Assembly (NCBI GenBank): GCA_016871135.1
Contig: VFZQ01000116.1
Location: 1 to 10,386 of the forward strand
DNA from: Acidobacteriota bacterium
GTDB lineage: Bacteria > Acidobacteriota > Terriglobia > Bryobacterales > Bryobacteraceae
Length of the DNA stretch: 10,386 bases
Direction: 5' to 3'
The notes beneath the pieces were generated by a model that did no database searches, was not told the origin of the DNA, and was given only the letters and a program-made list of their open reading frames with translations. A program made the translations under genes and the position numbers. Each line of letters opens with the position of its first letter. Positions within the stretch are counted from its first letter, which is position 1. Below are positions 6,570 to 10,386 of this stretch, piece by piece.

Positions 6570-7281
6570 CTCTATCGATCTTACGCGACTTGGCCAGCCG
6601 TCGATACTCCGCGGCCAAATCCTTTGGAATTTTCATTAGGCCAACAATTTCGTCGAGGATTTCCGGGTTCATCCAGAACGGCGAGTTCTTTGCTTCAAAC
6701 CAGCTATTTAAACGCACCGTCTTCCGGTGCCGCTTTGAGACGAACGCGTTCATCCACATGAGCGGTTCACGTGCCGGGTGACTCTTTTGGGCGATTATGC
6801 TCTCCAACCGTCCGCCTGGAATTTGGTAGGGCGGGATTGGCATCCGATCCTTCAGATTCAGCTCGCGTAATCCAGGCACGCGCGTGCAGAAACGTCGCAG
6901 TTCCCAAACAGCCCGATCGAGTTCGATGATCTGTAGAGAATTGCCATGAGTGGAATTTTCGAGGTACCGGTTGACGCCAAGCGAATCCAGTTCGTCAATC
7001 AAATTCACTGTCGGTCTTGTAAGATGCAGCGAAAGACTTGGCGACACCTGAATGAGGGCCAAGCCCTTCTTGAGCCCGTGGCCAATCTCGGGCGCAGGGA
7101 TACGTTCGAGAAGCAGAATGCACTTCAGGTATTTTTCGATCGCCTGCTGCGAGGCCCACAGGAATTGAATTAACAGCCTCCCTCGGTACGCCATTCGAGC
7201 AGAAACATAGTCGTCGTCCGCGACATCGCGGAAACACCGAATCGCGACTATGTCAAAGAGTTGCTCCGTCGTTGGCGGCAT
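6556..7281 (-). CDS. HEPN-domain-like protein (241 aa)
   Basis: The N-terminal half fits the HEPN fold as I recall it: DDDYVSAR (22-29), then QFLWASQQAIEKYLKCILLL (39-58), the family's Q/A-x-EKYLK helix, then a HGL (68-70) in place of the usual HDL. HEPN proteins are often RNases or nucleotidyltransferase-associated toxins, or serve in stress and defence. However, the R-x4-6-H RNase motif is not apparent here and no MNT nucleotidyltransferase gene is adjacent, so activity cannot be claimed. The C-terminal half (about 100-241) holds basic, Trp-containing sequence (WMNAFVSKRHRKTVRLNSWF, 176-195) that I do not recognise. The start is the ATG at 7281; no clear Shine-Dalgarno precedes it. GC content by hand count over 6601-7260 is about 53%, clearly below the neighbours. 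The gene is divergent from the M14 peptidase gene, 55 bases apart. Confidence 0.72.
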   Translation of the reverse strand: MPPTTEQLFDIVAIRCFRDVADDDYVSARMAYRGRLLIQFLWASQQAIEKYLKCILLLERIPAPEIGHGLKKGLALIQVSPSLSLHLTRPTVNLIDELDSLGVNRYLENSTHGNSLQIIELDRAVWELRRFCTRVPGLRELNLKDRMPIPPYQIPGGRLESIIAQKSHPAREPLMWMNAFVSKRHRKTVRLNSWFEAKNSPFWMNPEILDEIVGLMKIPKDLAAEYRRLAKSRKIDRDVGV

Positions 7282-7321
7282 GCTGATCTGGTACCCGCGC
7301 CCAGTCGATCGCTCTCACTCC

Positions 7322-7330
7322 TGCTACCCT
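7322..7330 (+). promoter_or_regulatory. Candidate extended -10 promoter giving a leaderless M14 transcript
   Basis: TGC TACCCT ends six bases before the ATG at 7337, so a transcript starting the usual 6-8 bases downstream would begin at or next to the start codon. No GGAG/AGGA-like ribosome binding site is present in the preceding 25 bases, which agrees with leaderless translation. No convincing -35 is seen. The intergenic region (7282-7336) must also hold the HEPN promoter. Confidence 0.4.
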
Positions 7331-7336
7331 ACACCC

Positions 7337-9940
7337 ATGCGCTTTCTACTGGGGCTCCTCAGCCTCGCCGCGTTTGCACAGCCGTCGATGGATCTCGACT
7401 TCGCCAAGTCTGTCAAAGAGTGGACCACCAAGCCGGAGTTTTCTTCTCCGCTGGTCGATCATCTGCCGCTGGTGAAGGGCATACCGACTCCGAAAGACGT
7501 ACTGGGCTATCACATCGGCACGCCGAAAAAGTTGACGGCATCGGCCGACATCCGCCGGTACTTTGACGCGCTGGCGAAGGCGTCGAAGCGCATCCGGATC
7601 ATCGACCTCGGCCGCACCGACGAAGGCCGTCCCTGTTGGACCGCGATTATTGCCGATGAAGCGACGATCGCCAGTGCCGAAGTGTACAAAGCGCATCTGG
7701 CGAAGCTGGCCGATCCGCGCGGGCTCTCGGCCGATGACGCGCGCAGAATCATCGAAGCCGCCAAGCCCGTCTATCACATCACCACCGGCCTGCACTCCGG
7801 CGAAACTGGCCCGCCGGAGATGATCATGGAACTCGCCTATCGCCTCATCGCCGAAGACGGCGTGCTGTACGATTCGATTCGCAACAATCTGATCGTGATG
7901 ATGACGCCGATGCTCGAGCCCGATGGGCGCGACCGTTACGTCGAGTGGTATCGGCGTTACAAAGTCACCGAGGAAAACGAAGACGACCGCCTTCCCGGCC
8001 CGCCCTACTGGGGCAAGTACATCTTCCACGACAACAACCGCGACATGCACTACTCGCAGGTCACGATGCGCCACTGGCTGCGCGCGTATCTCGACTGGCA
8101 TCCGCCGATCGTGCACGACATCCACGAGTCGGTGCCCTTCCTCTACACCTTCTCCGGGCAAGCGCCGCAGAATCCCAACCTCGATCCGATTCTCTACGCC
8201 GAGCTCCCATGGTTCGCCAACTACGAGATGACGAAGTTGATCGGCTACGGCATGCCCGGTGTTTGGACGCACGCGTTTGTCGATATGTGGTCGGTTGGCT
8301 ACCTCGGCTTCATGGCGTCGAATCACAACGGCATGTTGCGCATGTATGAGGTCTACGGCAACGGCGGCGCGAATACGATGAAGCGCAAGGTGACCGGCTT
8401 TGGGGCGACGCAGCGGGAGTGGTATCGGCCGATTCCGGCGTACAAGGAGGTCGACTGGTCGCTGCGCAATAACACGAATTATGGCCAGACGGGCGTGCTC
8501 GCGGCATTGGAACTGGCGTCGTCGCATCCGAAAGTCATTCTCGAAAACTTCTACAAGAAGTCGCTGCACGCGGTGGAAGATGGGGCGAAGTCGGCGCCGT
8601 ATGGGTTTGTCATTCCCGCCGCGCAGAAGGATGAAACGCGCGTAGCGTGGGTGGTGAATACGCTGCGGTTGCAGGGGATCGAAATTGGACGGCTCAGTGC
8701 CGAGCTCAAGTTGAAGGACACGACGTTCGCGGCTGGCTCGTTTGTGATCAAGCGGAATCAACCGTACGGACGGCTGGCGAAATCGCTGTTGGAAAAGCAG
8801 GTTTTTCCGGACGCGAATCTGCGCACGTACGACGACACGGGCTGGACGATGGGTCTGACGGCGGGGATCGAAGTGAAGGAGATCGCGGATAAGGCGCTGC
8901 TGGATGCGGCGGTGACGGCGGTCGACACCTACGCGCCGAAGGGCGAAATCAAGAATGGCGGGTCGATTGTCGCTGTGATTCACAATGGCGCGCATGGGCT
9001 GGCGACGTTGCGATATCGCATGAAGGACGTGTTGTTCGACGCCAACGAGAAGGAGTTCGAAGCCAATGGCGTGAAGGTGCCGGCGGGATCGTACCTGGTT
9101 GCCGATTCGGCGCGGTTGCGCGGTGAGATCGAAAAGCTCGGCTTGCGAGCGGTGGCGCTGAACGCGATGCCGGAAGGCAAGCGCCACGCGGTCGACCTGC
9201 CGAGGCTGGCGATGTTCAGCACCTGGGGCGCGACGCAGCCGGTCGGTTGGGTGCGGCACGCGTTCGATCAGATCGAAGTGCCGTATGAGTTGATCTTCAA
9301 GGAGCGCGTGAAGCGGGGCTCGCTGCGGCGGGACTTCGACGTGATTCTGATTCCGCATCAGATGTCGACGGCGAAGGGGCTGGTGCATGACATCGATCCG
9401 GCGAAGGTTCCGCTGGCCTACGATGGCGGGTACGGAAAGAGCGACGACATCACCGGCGGCATGGGTATCGCGGGCGCGCTGGAGTTCGAGAAGTTCGTGC
9501 AGGAAGGCGGCGTGTTGATCACGCTCGGCGGATCGAGCGCGTTCCCGGCGGAGTACGGCATTACACGCGATGTCAGCGCGGGCCGCACGTCGGCCGCATT
9601 TTATGCGCCGGGTCCGGTTGTGGAAACGCAGATCGAAAAAGCGGCGCATCCGGTGTTCTATGGCTACGACGCGAAGAAGTTGCCGGTGCGGTACGCCAAC
9701 GGGCCGATCCTGAGTGTTCCCGAAAAGTACAAGGCGGGGTGGACGTTGATGAAATATACAGGCACGGAGTTGAGTGGGCTACTTAAGGGTGCGGGCGAGA
9801 TTCGCGACAAGCCGGCGATTTTGGATGTCCCGGCGGGCAAGGGGCGCGTGCTCTTATTTGCGACGAACCCCTGCTACCGGTGGCAGAACCACGCGGAGTT
9901 TGCCATGCTATTTAACGCGATTCTGCATTACAAAGATTAA
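7337..9940 (+). CDS. Secreted M14-family zinc carboxypeptidase-like protein (867 aa)
   Basis: Likely a zinc metallopeptidase that trims peptides after export. The start chosen is the ATG at 7337, because it begins a short signal peptide (MRFLLGLLSLAAFA, cleavage before QPSMD); an in-frame ATG at 7250 would hide it. Residues 50-340 hold the M14 domain: zinc ligands His153 and Glu156 in GLHSGETG, the substrate-carboxylate pair Asn234-Arg235 in DNNRDMHY, and third zinc ligand His263 in HDIHES. The catalytic Glu is most likely Glu338 in RMYEVYG (less certain). Residues about 620-750 look like a class-I glutamine-amidotransferase-type Rossmann-like region (FDVILIPHQ, FVQEGGVLITLGGSS). The end (KGRVLLFATNPCYRWQNHAEFAMLFNAIL) matches the conserved tail of large M14 proteins of soil bacteria and Bacteroidota. 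The stop is TAA. The exact substrate cannot be inferred. Confidence 0.93.
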   Translation: MRFLLGLLSLAAFAQPSMDLDFAKSVKEWTTKPEFSSPLVDHLPLVKGIPTPKDVLGYHIGTPKKLTASADIRRYFDALAKASKRIRIIDLGRTDEGRPCWTAIIADEATIASAEVYKAHLAKLADPRGLSADDARRIIEAAKPVYHITTGLHSGETGPPEMIMELAYRLIAEDGVLYDSIRNNLIVMMTPMLEPDGRDRYVEWYRRYKVTEENEDDRLPGPPYWGKYIFHDNNRDMHYSQVTMRHWLRAYLDWHPPIVHDIHESVPFLYTFSGQAPQNPNLDPILYAELPWFANYEMTKLIGYGMPGVWTHAFVDMWSVGYLGFMASNHNGMLRMYEVYGNGGANTMKRKVTGFGATQREWYRPIPAYKEVDWSLRNNTNYGQTGVLAALELASSHPKVILENFYKKSLHAVEDGAKSAPYGFVIPAAQKDETRVAWVVNTLRLQGIEIGRLSAELKLKDTTFAAGSFVIKRNQPYGRLAKSLLEKQVFPDANLRTYDDTGWTMGLTAGIEVKEIADKALLDAAVTAVDTYAPKGEIKNGGSIVAVIHNGAHGLATLRYRMKDVLFDANEKEFEANGVKVPAGSYLVADSARLRGEIEKLGLRAVALNAMPEGKRHAVDLPRLAMFSTWGATQPVGWVRHAFDQIEVPYELIFKERVKRGSLRRDFDVILIPHQMSTAKGLVHDIDPAKVPLAYDGGYGKSDDITGGMGIAGALEFEKFVQEGGVLITLGGSSAFPAEYGITRDVSAGRTSAAFYAPGPVVETQIEKAAHPVFYGYDAKKLPVRYANGPILSVPEKYKAGWTLMKYTGTELSGLLKGAGEIRDKPAILDVPAGKGRVLLFATNPCYRWQNHAEFAMLFNAILHYKD

Positions 9941-10000
9941 GGCGCTGTAACGGCCTTGCGGGAAATGTCACTATCAAAGCGTTGACTACGCTAACCGTGT

Positions 10001-10006
10001 TGAGGA
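10001..10006 (+). promoter_or_regulatory. Ribosome binding site of the last gene
   Basis: TGAGGA lies five bases before the ATG at 10012. It is the clearest Shine-Dalgarno in the window and supports that start codon. Confidence 0.6.
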
Positions 10007-10011
10007 CCAAT

Positions 10012-10386
10012 ATGGCGAAACAATTCTGGCGGCTGCGGCCGCTGGTGGCGCTGTTCACGGCGTTGACCGTGCACGCGCAAAACATCGACGCGGCGGCCGC
10101 GAAGGTACGCGAAGCCGAAGCCGCACTGCGCGAGGCGCAGGAGTCTTATAGGAAGGCGCTGCTCGAACAGGCCGCGGCGCTGCGCGCGCAGGCTGATGCG
10201 ATTGAGGCGAAGGCGCGTGGGTCTGTGGCTCCGGTCGCCGGGAATGTGAGTGTTGGCGCGCCGGCGGTGCGGATCTTGCCGGTGGCGGCTGTGGCGACGC
10301 CTGCTGCCGCTCCCGCGGCAACAGCGGCCCCCGCGCTAGCTCCGCCGCCGCCTCCTCCCCCCCAGCGGCCAGCACTGACAAGTTGT
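10012..10386 (+). CDS. 5' part of a secreted coiled-coil, Ala/Pro-rich protein (partial, 125 codons)
   Basis: The frame is open from the ATG at 10012 to the right edge of the window. Residues 1-22 form a signal peptide (MAKQFWRLRPLVALFTALTVHA, cleavage probably after HA). Residues 24-68 are a charged, Ala-rich heptad-like helix (DAAAAKVREAEAALREAQES and onward), a likely coiled coil. Residues 70-125 are a low-complexity Ala/Val/Pro linker ending in seven prolines (111-117). This order, export signal then coiled coil then Pro/Ala linker, is seen in envelope proteins whose functional domain follows. That domain lies outside the window, so no family can be given. A good TGAGGA ribosome site precedes it and the gap from the M14 stop is 71 bases, so it may be co-transcribed or have its own promoter. 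Confidence 0.8.
   Translation, partial: MAKQFWRLRPLVALFTALTVHAQNIDAAAAKVREAEAALREAQESYRKALLEQAAALRAQADAIEAKARGSVAPVAGNVSVGAPAVRILPVAAVATPAAAPAATAAPALAPPPPPPPQRPALTSC

Noticed and set aside
7250..7336. Upstream in-frame ATG extension of the M14 gene
   Set aside because: It would overlap the divergent HEPN gene start and bury a clear signal peptide that begins at 7337.
7346..9649. 767-codon open frame on the minus strand, antisense to the M14 gene
   Set aside because: It is in exact codon register with the M14 gene and exists because that gene uses no TTA, CTA or TCA there. Its product is Arg/His/Val-rich with no recognisable domain, while the sense frame has clear M14 motifs and a signal peptide.
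9982..9992. TTGACT and TACGCT before the last gene, considered as a promoter
   Set aside because: The two boxes are adjacent rather than 16-18 bases apart, and neither has a suitable partner at the correct spacing.

Overview
The window is high-GC bacterial DNA (roughly 60-65% by eye), densely packed with genes and with short intergenic gaps. A secreted PQQ-like propeller, a large M14 metallopeptidase with a very short signal peptide, and a DUF2760 plus Hsp70 plus Hsp70 cluster fit a soil-type Acidobacteriota genome, perhaps of the Solibacter/Bryobacter group. That assignment is inference from gene content and style; no rRNA or other taxonomic marker is present. I see no tRNA, rRNA, CRISPR array, insertion sequence or large repeat, and no gene-free stretch longer than about 70 bases.

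Layout: (1) 1-153, the 3' end of an unidentified plus-strand gene. It converges on (2) a block of six minus-strand genes, read from right to left: a HEPN-like protein (7281-6556), a 50-residue small ORF overlapping its end (6569-6417), a secreted PQQ-like beta-propeller with two inserted EF-hand loops (6399-5023), a DUF2760 protein (4981-4442), a compact Hsp70-like ATPase (4438-2774) and a long Hsp70-like ATPase with an extra helical C-terminal region (2777-162). (3) On the plus strand, divergent from the HEPN gene, lie an 867-residue secreted M14 zinc carboxypeptidase-like protein (7337-9940) and the 5' end of a secreted coiled-coil/proline-rich protein (10012 to the window edge).

The most coherent functional unit is DUF2760-Hsp70-Hsp70. 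These genes are separated by 3 bases and then by a 4-base ATGA overlap, so they are very probably co-transcribed and translationally coupled. The two Hsp70s are diverged paralogues of each other. Both keep the actin-fold nucleotide-binding motifs, but both replace the hydrophobic/acidic DnaK interdomain linker with a basic, glycine-containing V-x-(I/V)-R-G-G-x-P-R segment. Neither a J-protein nor GrpE is in view. The unit looks like a dedicated, non-canonical chaperone or ATPase machine of unknown client, and it is the best candidate here for an undescribed system.

Secondary signals are: a strong excess of TTA leucine codons in the long Hsp70 compared with its neighbours; lower GC (about 53% by hand count) in the HEPN gene, suggesting separate ancestry; and candidate extended -10 promoters (TGnTAnnnT) placed very close to three start codons, one of which would make the M14 gene leaderless.
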